A stretch of DNA of 64,000 nucleotides from Alicyclobacillus sacchari. Its GTDB lineage: Bacteria; Bacillota; Bacilli; Alicyclobacillales; Alicyclobacillaceae. Both the position numbers and the translations under genes were made by a program. Shown here piece after piece: positions 8,084-16,110 of this stretch; position 1 is the stretch's first letter, and each line of letters opens with the position of its first letter. The DNA lies in NCBI RefSeq assembly GCF_004366795.1, contig NZ_SORF01000009.1:62001-126000 (forward strand), written 5' to 3'. Below the pieces are notes generated by a model. The model saw only the letters and a list, made by a program, of their open reading frames with translations, was not told where the DNA came from and did not search any database.

Positions 8084-8449
8084 ATGCGCCTGTGGCATGA
8101 AGCGCTGATGGCCGTTTTGCCGCGCCAACAGCTATTGGGTCAACATCGGGAGTGCTGTGCTTTGCGCGGGCTTGGCTGGAATCGCCCGCATGCGACGGTC
8201 AACTATGTGTTCCGTCATCCCTATGAGTATCTTGTCCAGTATCACGGCCTTGTGATGGACGAAATGCAGGTGCACGGCTATCGTGTGGCACCAGAATGGC
8301 GCGTCCCCGGTTATCGGGGGCGACGCCTCGCTTCCATCGCGACGGATCCGCGTAGGTACTCGCCCACGAAGCCAATTTACCCTGAGCACGACGATAGATA
8401 TCTGCAGGAGTGCCGTGAAAATCTGCGCAGGAAGGGTATCGAACTCTGA
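8084..8449 (+). CDS. TIGR02328-type conserved protein (pyrimidine-dimer glycosylase-like)
   Basis: A 121-residue cytoplasmic protein whose N terminus (MRLWHEAL ... LPRQQLLGQHRECCALRG) matches a conserved family of small proteins, TIGR02328, that resembles the pyrimidine-dimer DNA glycosylase (T4 endonuclease V) group. HATVNYVF, HPYEYLVQYH and MDEM are further conserved blocks. The ATG at 8084 has CAAGGAGG eight bases upstream, which excludes the earlier GTG at 8048. A DNA-repair role is inferred from the weak resemblance only. It appears to be transcribed alone. Confidence 0.65.
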   Translation: MRLWHEALMAVLPRQQLLGQHRECCALRGLGWNRPHATVNYVFRHPYEYLVQYHGLVMDEMQVHGYRVAPEWRVPGYRGRRLASIATDPRRYSPTKPIYPEHDDRYLQECRENLRRKGIEL

Positions 8450-8489
8450 TGTGCATGCGATTGGGACGTTCCTGTCGCTGCTTGTTTCG

Positions 8490-8518
8490 TTGTTGATACT
8501 TTGCCCTTTGTGTAGACT
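8490..8518 (+). promoter_or_regulatory. Candidate promoter of the glycosyltransferase-sulfotransferase operon
   Basis: TTGTTG (8490-8495), a 17-base spacer and TAGACT (8513-8518) lie 67 bases before the GTG at 8585. Four of six -35 bases and four of six -10 bases match the SigA consensus, with ideal spacing. Confidence 0.45.
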
Positions 8519-8584
8519 AGGGACGTTCACAGCGAGGAGATCACGGTACATATCAATGCAGCCTATCGAATAGGGGGAAGACCC

Positions 8585-9802
8585 GTGACCAGGGTGAAAC
8601 CGACCGTATTGGTCGTTTCCTACTTTGCGCCGCCGCAATTAAACGCGGAGGCCATTTTGGTGTGGAAGACGTTGCGTGAATTGGCCAGCCATTTTCGGCT
8701 GCGGCTTGTGACAAGTGATGAGAGAGCGGGATCGGATACGCGTTTGCAGGTGCCTGACGCAGTGGAAGTCATTCGAGCGCGGACATGGAAGCCCGCAGCG
8801 TATAAACCGCGTCGAGCCTTGGAGAAGTTGATGGGGCTTGCGGTTGATGAACAGTACTTGTGGGCCAAAGCCACGCATCTCGATGTAGCGCAAAGGCAGT
8901 GTGATGCCATTTACAGCCGCTCTCAGCCAGGCGCAAGCCACATCCTTGCCTTAGCGGTCAAACGGCGGACAGGGAAGCCGTGGATTGCACAGTTTAGCGA
9001 TCCCTGGGCCAATAATCCGTATCACACCCATCATACGAGCAGACGGAAGCAGTACAACCAGCGTATGGAGCAGGCTGTCGTTACGGAAGCTGATGTGTTG
9101 ATCTTTCCGACCTCGGAAATTCGGGAGATGTACGAGCGCTCGTATCCGGCATTACCCATTGCACAGAAATCAGTGATTTTACCGCATCACTTCACGCCGG
9201 AACTCTACCCAAACGATGTTGTTCGCGCACCCGAACTCGTGGGCAAGTGTGTCTTCTCCTATATGGGTGATTTTTACGGGGCGAGGTCGCCCGAGCCGTT
9301 TCTGTCCGGCTTGCACAAAGCTGTGGCCGCCGATCCAGCGATGGCAGCGCGCACAGTTGTGCAATTTTTCGGTAACGTGGAGGCCAAATTTGCCGATCTC
9401 GTCGCACACTCGCCGGTCCCTGTGCACCGTGGTCGCGTATCCTATCTCGAAAGTTTGAACATGATGCGGCAGTCGGACGTCCTTTTATTGATTGACGCTC
9501 CATCCGCAAATGGGAGAAATCCATTTTTGGCGTCCAAGTTGATCGATTATCTGGGAGCCGGGAGGAGAATCCTGGGTATTACCGACAAGCAGGGGACAGC
9601 GGCAAATCTTTTGCGCCAGTACGGCCATATCGTTGTCAGCCCGCGCGATCCCGATGGCATTGAAGCGGGCATTCGCCGTTGTTTTTCAGAGTTTCAATCG
9701 GGTATGGCAGACCAGGTCGCCATTCCGGAGGAGTTTACGACGCAGCATGTGGTTGGCCAGCTGGCTGACGTGATGGAACGCTTGCTGCACAAAACAAAGT
9801 GA
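8585..9802 (+). CDS. GT4-type glycosyltransferase
   Basis: A 405-residue protein with the two-Rossmann GT-B layout of glycosyltransferase family 4. The N-terminal half begins VLVVSYFAPP and includes a YSRSQPGASHILALAVKR segment; the C-terminal half has FSYMGDFYGARSPEPFLSGL, then RGRVSYLESLNMMRQSDVLLLID and FLASKLIDYLGAGRRILGI, which correspond to the nucleotide-sugar binding region. It should transfer a sugar from an activated donor to a lipid or glycan at the inner membrane face. It uses GTG as start. It heads an operon with APS kinase (9-base gap) and a sulfotransferase, so its acceptor may be the sulfated glycan. The donor sugar cannot be predicted. Confidence 0.85.
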   Translation: MTRVKPTVLVVSYFAPPQLNAEAILVWKTLRELASHFRLRLVTSDERAGSDTRLQVPDAVEVIRARTWKPAAYKPRRALEKLMGLAVDEQYLWAKATHLDVAQRQCDAIYSRSQPGASHILALAVKRRTGKPWIAQFSDPWANNPYHTHHTSRRKQYNQRMEQAVVTEADVLIFPTSEIREMYERSYPALPIAQKSVILPHHFTPELYPNDVVRAPELVGKCVFSYMGDFYGARSPEPFLSGLHKAVAADPAMAARTVVQFFGNVEAKFADLVAHSPVPVHRGRVSYLESLNMMRQSDVLLLIDAPSANGRNPFLASKLIDYLGAGRRILGITDKQGTAANLLRQYGHIVVSPRDPDGIEAGIRRCFSEFQSGMADQVAIPEEFTTQHVVGQLADVMERLLHKTK

Positions 9803-9811
9803 GGTTACGAC

Positions 9812-10453
9812 ATGAATTCAATCGTATGGCAGCCGACGCCTGTGACAAAAGAGGATCGACGCCGTTTGAACGGCCATTCGAGTTGCGCGATTTGGCTTAC
9901 AGGATTGTCAGGCGCCGGTAAGTCGACTATTGCGTGCGAACTTGAACTCACGTTGCACCGACGCGGTTTGCGTACGTATCTGTTGGATGGCGACAACTTA
10001 CGTCATGGTATCAATGCCGATCTCGGCTTTAGCGAGGCGGATCGCAGTGAGAACATCCGACGCGTGTCCGAGATTGCCAAATTGTTCGTCGATGCCGGGA
10101 TGATCGTCATTGCGGGACTCATCTCGCCCACGCGCGAGGATCGCGAAAAGGCTCGTCATCGCTTCGGGGAGCGAGAATTTTTCGAAGTCTATGTCGAGTG
10201 TCCCATTGAGGTGTGCAAAGAGCGGGACCCAAAAGGGCTCTACAAAAGAGCATTGGCTGGTGAGATTCGCAATTTTACCGGGATCGACGCGGTCTACGAG
10301 CCGCCGGAGAACCCGGATATCGTGTTACATACGGATCGGATGGCGGTGTCCGATTGTGTTGCAGAGATCATTCGCGAATTGGAAGAGCAAGGTGTTGTGC
10401 CGAGGGCAGCCGGAGTTGAGCAGGCCGCAACAACTGTTGATGATCGGAGGTGA
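9812..10453 (+). CDS. cysC: Adenylylsulfate (APS) kinase
   Basis: A 213-residue APS kinase, which phosphorylates adenosine 5'-phosphosulfate to PAPS with ATP. The P-loop GLSGAGKS is at residues 31-38. DGDNLRHGIN, the GLISPTREDRE segment, ERDPKGLYKRA and the FTGIDAVYEPPENPD motif are all present and in order. About 20 residues at the C terminus extend beyond the usual end. No ATP sulfurylase or PAPS reductase is in the window, and the next gene overlaps this stop and encodes a PAPS-dependent sulfotransferase. Here the enzyme is therefore more likely to supply the sulfuryl donor than to serve cysteine synthesis; this is inference from context. Confidence 0.95.
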   Translation: MNSIVWQPTPVTKEDRRRLNGHSSCAIWLTGLSGAGKSTIACELELTLHRRGLRTYLLDGDNLRHGINADLGFSEADRSENIRRVSEIAKLFVDAGMIVIAGLISPTREDREKARHRFGEREFFEVYVECPIEVCKERDPKGLYKRALAGEIRNFTGIDAVYEPPENPDIVLHTDRMAVSDCVAEIIRELEEQGVVPRAAGVEQAATTVDDRR

Positions 10454-10458
10454 AGAAG

Positions 10459-11379
10459 TTGGGGAAGCCGAATTTCTTTATTGTCGGCGCGGCAAAGTCG
10501 GGGACGAGTTCGTTGGACCGCTATTTGAGCCAACATCCTGAGGTGTTCATCCCACCGAAAAAAGAAGCACACTACTTCTCAATTCCGGATTTTCCGCCGA
10601 CATTCCGCGGACCAGGCGACGAAGGTATGAACTTGTATACGATTCGCGATCGCGCAGAATACGACCTTTTGTTCGACGGTGTGCGCGACGAGAAGGCGGT
10701 CGGCGAGTCGTCCGTGTTCTACTTGTATTATCCCGGGACGGCCAAACGGATGCACGAGGCGTACCCGGGCGCGCGAATCATCATCATGCTGCGCAATCCC
10801 GTCGATCGCGCCTTTTCCGCATACATGCATCTCGTGCGCGATGAAAGGGAGCACTTGCCATTCCGCGAGTCCTTGGCAAAAGAGGACGAGCGCATCGCGG
10901 GCAGTTTCGAACCATTGTGGTATTATCGAGCCGTCGGCCTGTATGCTTCGCAGGTGCAGCGCTATTTCGACGTATTTGGACCGGATCGCGTGAAGGTGAT
11001 TATTTTTGAAGAATTTTCGCGCAATCCGGTGGCCGCTGTGCGCGAGGTCTGCACCTTTCTTGGGGTTTCTTCCGATTTCACGCCTGACACTTCGATCCGC
11101 CACAACGAATCCGGGGTGCCCAAGTCACGGGCGATTTACAACTTTATTTCGAAACCGCACGGCATTAAAGAGATTGTCAAACCATTGCTGCCGGCGAGTT
11201 TCCGTGAGCGGCTTGGCAACCAAGTGAAATCGATGGTACTGGAACGGGTGCAGATGGAACCGGCGGTCCGCACTGAATTGGAGCGTTATTTCGCGTCGGA
11301 CATCGCGGCTTTGGAAGACGTGCTTGGACGGGATTTGTCCATCTGGCGCAAGCGCAAGCAGCAGGCGAGCGGACAGTAA
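10459..11379 (+). CDS. PAPS-dependent sulfotransferase
   Basis: A 306-residue soluble sulfotransferase of the P-loop-like family (Sulfotransfer_1/3). The 5'-phosphosulfate-binding loop is GAAKSGTSSL near residue 10, the 3'-phosphate-binding segment is IMLRNPVDRAFSAYMH, and the C-terminal part has HNESGVPKSR. It transfers sulfate from PAPS to a hydroxyl or amine, typically of a carbohydrate; the closest pattern is heparan-type and NodH-like enzymes. A TTG at 10459 is the likely start, since GGAGGTGA (10446-10453) sits five bases before it; a GTG at 10450 overlaps both that site and the cysC stop. A position right after cysC and a glycosyltransferase suggests the target is a glycan. Confidence 0.93.
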   Translation: MGKPNFFIVGAAKSGTSSLDRYLSQHPEVFIPPKKEAHYFSIPDFPPTFRGPGDEGMNLYTIRDRAEYDLLFDGVRDEKAVGESSVFYLYYPGTAKRMHEAYPGARIIIMLRNPVDRAFSAYMHLVRDEREHLPFRESLAKEDERIAGSFEPLWYYRAVGLYASQVQRYFDVFGPDRVKVIIFEEFSRNPVAAVREVCTFLGVSSDFTPDTSIRHNESGVPKSRAIYNFISKPHGIKEIVKPLLPASFRERLGNQVKSMVLERVQMEPAVRTELERYFASDIAALEDVLGRDLSIWRKRKQQASGQ

Positions 11380-11398
11380 AATGTGAGGGGGAGAAACG

Positions 11399-11884
11399 AT
11401 GGACGTGCTGGAAGCGATTCGCACACGGCGTCATATCAAATTTTTCAAGCCAGAACCGATTGACGAAGCGCTATGGATGAGCTGGTTGGAAGAAGCAAAA
11501 TTTGCGCCCAACCATAAGATGACCGAGCCTTGGCAGGTTCTGGTTGTGGGGTCCGAGACGCGGGCGCAGTTGAAGCATGGGCAAAATTTTGGCGATGCGC
11601 CGCTGGTTCTAGCCATTTTGTCGAAACGCGGCCAAACGCAACTGGAGCGCGATGAAAACCTCATGGCTGTCTCGTGCTTTATACAGAATTTTAGTCTTTT
11701 GGCACAAAGTCATGGCGCGGGGATCCGCTGGACCTCTTTAGGTTGGACGGACGCGGCGCGCGAGGTGCTCGGTGTAGGGCCGGACTACGAGGTCGCCAAT
11801 ATCATCGGCGTGGGCTATCCCCGCGAAGTACCGGAGGCGAAGTCACGCGAGCCGATTGCCAATCGGATCAAGCGGCTTCCATAA
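11399..11884 (+). CDS. Nitroreductase-family protein
   Basis: A 161-residue member of the FMN-dependent nitroreductase family, on the short side for these enzymes. The N-terminal FMN-phosphate segment (IRTRRHIKFF), the KFAPNHKMTEPWQVLVV block and the C-terminal IIGVGYPREVPEAKSREP are typical. It uses FMN and NAD(P)H to reduce an unknown substrate. GGGGGAG precedes the ATG by six bases. It begins 19 bases after the sulfotransferase and ends 15 bases before aroA, and appears to be carried in the same transcript without an obvious functional link. Confidence 0.85.
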   Translation: MDVLEAIRTRRHIKFFKPEPIDEALWMSWLEEAKFAPNHKMTEPWQVLVVGSETRAQLKHGQNFGDAPLVLAILSKRGQTQLERDENLMAVSCFIQNFSLLAQSHGAGIRWTSLGWTDAAREVLGVGPDYEVANIIGVGYPREVPEAKSREPIANRIKRLP

Positions 11885-11899
11885 GAACGGGGTGAGCGA

Positions 11900-13246
11900 A
11901 TGTCATCGCAGGAAGCGGATTTACACGCGAGATCGCCATGGGCGTTGCACGGTGTTCACCTGGCTGCCATCACACCTGCGACACAGCCTATCGTTGCGGA
12001 TGTCATTGTACCAGGCAGCAAGAGTGTGACCAATCGGGCCTTGGTCATTGCAGCGCTGGCCGAGGGAGTGTCGCGACTTTCCGGTGTGCTGCGAAGTGAC
12101 GATGCGTATTGGTGCATCGAGGCTTTGCGGCAGTTGGGCGTTCGCGTTGAAGTGCGGCCCGAGGCGGTGGTTGTCGAAGGTACGGGCGGCTCTTGGCCGA
12201 ACGCCAATACCGAGGTGTACACAGGTGCTGGCGGTACTGCGGCCCGCTTTTTGACAAGTGCACTGGCGGCTGGACACGGTTCATGGGTTATCCGCGGTAG
12301 TCGCCGAATGAACGAACGTCCGATGGGTGAACTGTTTCAGGCGCTTACCGCGCTTGGCGCAGTCATCACGCCTATGTCTGAGCGCCCGCATACACTTCCG
12401 ATTCGCCTGGAGGCCAATGGACTTACAGGTGGCACCGTTCACATGTCTGGGGCCACGTCGTCGCAATTCATCAGCGGGATGTTAATTGCGGCGCCGTACG
12501 CACAATCTCCGTTGACTGTGGAGATTGTCGATCACATCGTACAGCACGCGTACGTCCACATCACGCTCGATATGATGCGTGACTTTGGCGCGCGGGTGAA
12601 GGAACTGTCCGGGCTGTCCGCCATGCAAGTGGAAGCATCGCCTTACATAGGCAGGGAATACGAGATTGAAGCGGATGCATCGACGGCTTGTTACTTTTGG
12701 GCGGCCGCGGCGCTCACCGGCGGGCAGGTCCGTGTCCAGAACCTGCGGTATGATACGCGTCAACCGGACGTGCATTTTGTCGATGTCCTCGCACAGATGG
12801 GTTGTGCCGTGGACACCTCAGGACAAGGCATCGTGGTGCGGGGGCCAGAGCGCCTGCGTGGCGGCATGACCGTCAGTATGAAGGAAATGTCAGATCAAAC
12901 GCTGACATTGGCGTTTATCGCACCGTTCGCTGATGGCCCCATTTCGATCACGGATGTCGAACACATTCGGCATCATGAATCGGATCGGTTACATGTCATT
13001 GTCGAGACGTTGCGCAGCTTGGGGATTGCTGTGGATGAGCGAGCAGACGGAGTGACAATCTACCCCGGTGCCCCGCATGGAGCCCGCCTTTCTTCGTTTG
13101 ATGACCATCGTGTGGCGATGGCGGCTTCACTCATCGGCTTGGTTGTGCCGGGCATTGAAATTGAGGATCCGGGCTGCGTGTCAAAAACGTGTCCGATGTT
13201 TTTTGACAAATTACAGGAGATTGGCATCAACATCGCTTTGACATGA
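11900..13246 (+). CDS. aroA: 3-phosphoshikimate 1-carboxyvinyltransferase (EPSP synthase)
   Basis: EPSP synthase, the sixth step of the shikimate pathway, joins phosphoenolpyruvate to shikimate 3-phosphate. The 448-residue protein has the phosphoshikimate segment PGSKSVTNRALV near residue 39, NERPMGELF, GATSSQFISGML, the DQTLTLAFIA block and FDDHRVAMA. The PEP-binding loop is unusual: GAGGTAARF replaces the NAGTAMRP of class I enzymes, so the position of E. coli P101 is Phe and N94 is Ala. It is an isolated aro gene, last in an operon with sulfation and glycosyl-transfer genes. Its 3' end overlaps the convergent RNase Z gene by 20 bases. Confidence 0.95.
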   Translation: MSSQEADLHARSPWALHGVHLAAITPATQPIVADVIVPGSKSVTNRALVIAALAEGVSRLSGVLRSDDAYWCIEALRQLGVRVEVRPEAVVVEGTGGSWPNANTEVYTGAGGTAARFLTSALAAGHGSWVIRGSRRMNERPMGELFQALTALGAVITPMSERPHTLPIRLEANGLTGGTVHMSGATSSQFISGMLIAAPYAQSPLTVEIVDHIVQHAYVHITLDMMRDFGARVKELSGLSAMQVEASPYIGREYEIEADASTACYFWAAAALTGGQVRVQNLRYDTRQPDVHFVDVLAQMGCAVDTSGQGIVVRGPERLRGGMTVSMKEMSDQTLTLAFIAPFADGPISITDVEHIRHHESDRLHVIVETLRSLGIAVDERADGVTIYPGAPHGARLSSFDDHRVAMAASLIGLVVPGIEIEDPGCVSKTCPMFFDKLQEIGINIALT

Positions 13247-14171
13247 CACGCTCCACCAGCACAGACAAGTGGTCGTGCGCGAGTATGGTATTGGGAAAGA
13301 TGCGTTTGGCGTCCGCGAGCAGTTGCTCTTCGCCGTCGTGATCGTAGCGCGAACTCACATGAGTTAAGACCAGCTTGCGTGCACCAGCCGCGCGCGCCAC
13401 GGCGGCGGCCTCGGCCGCCGTGGAATGGTGATGGCGAGCGGCGAGATCGGCGTCGGCAGCGGTATATGTGGCTTCGTGCACGATGATGTCGGCGTCGCGA
13501 GCTAATTCCACGGCTTCGTCACAAGGGCGGGTGTCGCCAAGAATGGCAATAATGCGCCCTGGTTCGGGCGGATCGACATAGTCGGCAGCGACGAGGGTGC
13601 GCCCGTCCGGCAAGGTGACGTCATGCCCTGATTTAATCTTCTTGTACAGCGGGCCTGGCGGCAGGCCTGCCGCTTCGAGTAAGTCCTTGCGCAAAGCGCC
13701 TGGAAACGGTCTTTCTTCAACGCGATATCCGTACGACGGGATGCCATGGCGCAAACGCCGATAGCTCACTCGATAATCCCCATCTATCACCACATCGCGC
13801 ACCGCATCGCTGATTTCCGTGACTTCCCATGGGTATAAAATATGCGATCCGCCCGTTTCGACAGCAGTTTTCAGGAATGTGCGAAGGCCAAGCGGTCCGA
13901 GGATGGACAGTGGGCCGCTACCCGCCTGAAAGGAACGGCTGCCGAGCATTCCCGGCAAGCCGAAGATGTGGTCGCCATGTAAATGTGTGATGAATATGCG
14001 GTCTACCTTGGCAGGGCCAAATGGCGCCGTCAGCATTTGCTGTTGCGTTCCTTCGCCACAGTCAAACAGCCAAACTCTGCTTGTCCCACGCGAAAGGCGC
14101 AGCGCGATGGAAGTCACGTTGCGCCTTGTCGACGGAAGCCCGGCACCTGTCCCCAGAAAGTAGAGTTCCAT
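13227..14171 (-). CDS. rnz: Ribonuclease Z (tRNA 3' endonuclease)
   Basis: RNase Z removes the 3' trailer of tRNA precursors lacking encoded CCA. The 314-residue product is a standard short-form (RNase Z-S) zinc enzyme. The metallo-beta-lactamase motif THLHGDHIFGLPG is near residue 62, ILGDTRPC supplies the bridging Asp, HEATY and the HHHST motif follow, and THVSSRYDHDG carries the last histidine and AxDL-like segment. The mid-protein insertion FPGALRKDLLEAAGLPPGPL is the exosite-type arm that binds tRNA. It overlaps the 3' end of aroA tail to tail. Confidence 0.95.
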   Translation of the reverse strand: MELYFLGTGAGLPSTRRNVTSIALRLSRGTSRVWLFDCGEGTQQQMLTAPFGPAKVDRIFITHLHGDHIFGLPGMLGSRSFQAGSGPLSILGPLGLRTFLKTAVETGGSHILYPWEVTEISDAVRDVVIDGDYRVSYRRLRHGIPSYGYRVEERPFPGALRKDLLEAAGLPPGPLYKKIKSGHDVTLPDGRTLVAADYVDPPEPGRIIAILGDTRPCDEAVELARDADIIVHEATYTAADADLAARHHHSTAAEAAAVARAAGARKLVLTHVSSRYDHDGEEQLLADAKRIFPNTILAHDHLSVLVERVMSKRC

Positions 14172-14201
14172 GTCAACGCTCCTTCGCGCGCCATGGACAA
14201 A

Positions 14202-15413
14202 TCAATGCGAACTGGCATTGACATGGCGCAACACGTTTCTGCCCAGGAACAGTATACCCAAAGCCACCAACACGCCGATACAGCCAACGTAAAACGGCAT
14301 AGCAGGTCCAACGGCGTCACTGAGCTTGCCAGCCAACCATGGGGCTACGGCACCCCCCACGAAGCGGACAAAACTGTATGCGGCAGATGCAGTGGGCCGT
14401 TCAACTGGAGCGGCCTGCATGACCGCTGTCGTGATCAGCGTATTGTTCACACCAAGGAACGCACCTGCGACGATGATGCAAATGACCAGTGCGATCTGCG
14501 AGTGGATACCCAGTCCCATGACGAGCAAATCCGCAGCAAACAGGGTGAGAATTCCGTACATGGTGCGCAAGACGCCAAATCTCTCAGCCAGTTTCGGGGC
14601 AACGAACACGGATGTGATTGCAAGCAAAACACCCCATCCAAAGAAGGTGTAGCCAATGCCGTGTGCGCTCATGTGAAGCGGGTACGGAGCATAGCCAAGC
14701 AACGTGAAAAAGCCAAAGTTATAAAAGAGCGCAGTCAGACCCAATGTGAGCAAACTGAGATGACGCAACGCTTGGAATGGAGCCAAGATGGATGCCCGGT
14801 GCGCAGGCTTGGGAACGCCACGCAGGAATAAAAGAACCGCGATAAATCCAATCGCCATCAAGATGGCGACGCCGTAGAATGGATAGCGCCAGCTGTGCGA
14901 ACCGAGTGTACCGCCAAGCAAGGGACCCACGGACATGCCAAGTCCCAGTGCGGCTTCGTACAAGATGACAGCGCTGGCGGCGGAACCGCGTGCAGAGGAA
15001 ACGATCACGCTGAGCGCTGTCGCGATAAACATCGCGTTACCCACACCCCAGCCGCCGCGAAAACCGACAATTTGACCGACGCTTCCGGATCGGCCAGCAA
15101 AAAATGAAAAAGCGGTAATAAATAGTAGACCGATGAGCAGCGTGTACTTAGGCCCGATACGTGTGCTGATGAAGCCGGTGAACACCATCATGCAGCCGGT
15201 GACGAGCATGTAGCTGGTGAACAACAATTCGGTTTGTGCTTTGGTAGCATGCAGTTGTGCACTGATCGCCGGTAAAATGGGATCGACCAGGCCCAACCCC
15301 ATAAAGGCGACGACGCAGGCGAATGCGACGGCCCAAACCGGAGCTGGCTGCCGCAAAATACTGGCTTCGGCCTCTGCAAATTCGTCCGGCGCCTGTGATT
15401 GTGCAGACATCAT
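14202..15413 (-). CDS. MFS transporter (drug-efflux type)
   Basis: A 403-residue major facilitator with about 12 hydrophobic segments. The first loop motif after TM2 reads GFISTRIGPKYTL, and GLGMSVGPLLGG in TM5 resembles the antiporter motif C. It is probably a proton-driven efflux pump for a small drug-like molecule; the substrate is unknown. The ATG at 15413 is chosen because AGGGGG is five bases upstream; the frame is open for 20 more codons without a site. It is transcribed divergently from a MarR regulator, with the inverted repeat at 15477-15489 between them, so repression by that regulator is likely. Confidence 0.88.
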   Translation of the reverse strand: MMSAQSQAPDEFAEAEASILRQPAPVWAVAFACVVAFMGLGLVDPILPAISAQLHATKAQTELLFTSYMLVTGCMMVFTGFISTRIGPKYTLLIGLLFITAFSFFAGRSGSVGQIVGFRGGWGVGNAMFIATALSVIVSSARGSAASAVILYEAALGLGMSVGPLLGGTLGSHSWRYPFYGVAILMAIGFIAVLLFLRGVPKPAHRASILAPFQALRHLSLLTLGLTALFYNFGFFTLLGYAPYPLHMSAHGIGYTFFGWGVLLAITSVFVAPKLAERFGVLRTMYGILTLFAADLLVMGLGIHSQIALVICIIVAGAFLGVNNTLITTAVMQAAPVERPTASAAYSFVRFVGGAVAPWLAGKLSDAVGPAMPFYVGCIGVLVALGILFLGRNVLRHVNASSH

Positions 15414-15476
15414 ACATTCCCCCTGTGGACTGCTGGGTTGTGCTTGAGCGCATGGCTCACTTGAATACGACAACTA

Positions 15477-15489
15477 TTGTATTATACAA
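15477..15489. promoter_or_regulatory. MarR-type operator candidate TTGTAT-T-ATACAA
   Basis: A perfect inverted repeat of 6+1+6 bases lies between the divergent MFS transporter and MarR genes. It contains -10-like sequences on both strands (TATTAT and TATAAT). A MarR dimer bound here would block both promoters, the usual autoregulatory layout. Confidence 0.6.
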
Positions 15490-15552
15490 CTGTTTCAGAA
15501 TGAATGCATGGTCTTGGATGGATATTCAGACGTTGGTTTGGAGGCGAGGAGT

Positions 15553-15993
15553 ATGGACGTGTTGCAAGAACTCGAGCGGGAAGTGGCTGTCTTCGCAAGG
15601 CGGGTGGAAGGGGCTAGGCAGAGTTGGCAACGACATCAGGATCTTGACCGTTCTGCGTACCTCATTTTATTGGCTCTAGCAAACGATGGACCATTGGCGG
15701 TTGGGCAACTTGCAAATACGTTCCAACTCGATATCTCCACCATCAGCAGGCAATTGGCGCCCATTGTCGATGCTGGTTTGGTCGCCAAAGAGCGTGGCGA
15801 AATCGACAAACGCCAGGTTAGGCTTTCGATCACGCCGGAAGGCAGCGCGGCGCTCGAAGCCACGCGCGAATCACGGCGCCAGTTGTACGCGGAACTGCTT
15901 GCGGACTGGTCCGAGGCGGATCGCGAACACTTTCTCGGCTTACTGAAACGATTCAACGAGCGACTGCTGGAACGCCAGCAACTTGATCGCTAA
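15553..15993 (+). CDS. MarR-family transcriptional regulator
   Basis: A 146-residue winged helix-turn-helix regulator. The recognition region LANTFQLDISTISRQLAPIVDAGLVAKERGEIDKRQ followed by RLSITPEGSAALE is the classic MarR wing and the start of the dimerisation helix. The ATG at 15553 follows GAGGAG; an ATG at 15508 would add 15 unlike residues. It is divergent from the MFS efflux gene, which it probably represses until a ligand binds. Confidence 0.88.
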   Translation: MDVLQELEREVAVFARRVEGARQSWQRHQDLDRSAYLILLALANDGPLAVGQLANTFQLDISTISRQLAPIVDAGLVAKERGEIDKRQVRLSITPEGSAALEATRESRRQLYAELLADWSEADREHFLGLLKRFNERLLERQQLDR

Positions 15994-16110
15994 AGAAGGA
16001 TTCTGGCGATCGCGATTGCGATCATGTTTTGGACGGCAATCCTGTAAAAATGAAACGTCGGCTTGGCTTCGCGAGCTGGCGCAAGTTGCTTGCAGGAGGA
16101 CACACCACAC

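Noticed and set aside
9812-10453. cysC as part of cysteine biosynthesis
   Set aside because: No ATP sulfurylase, PAPS reductase or sulfite reductase is nearby and a sulfotransferase overlaps it, so a donor role fits better.
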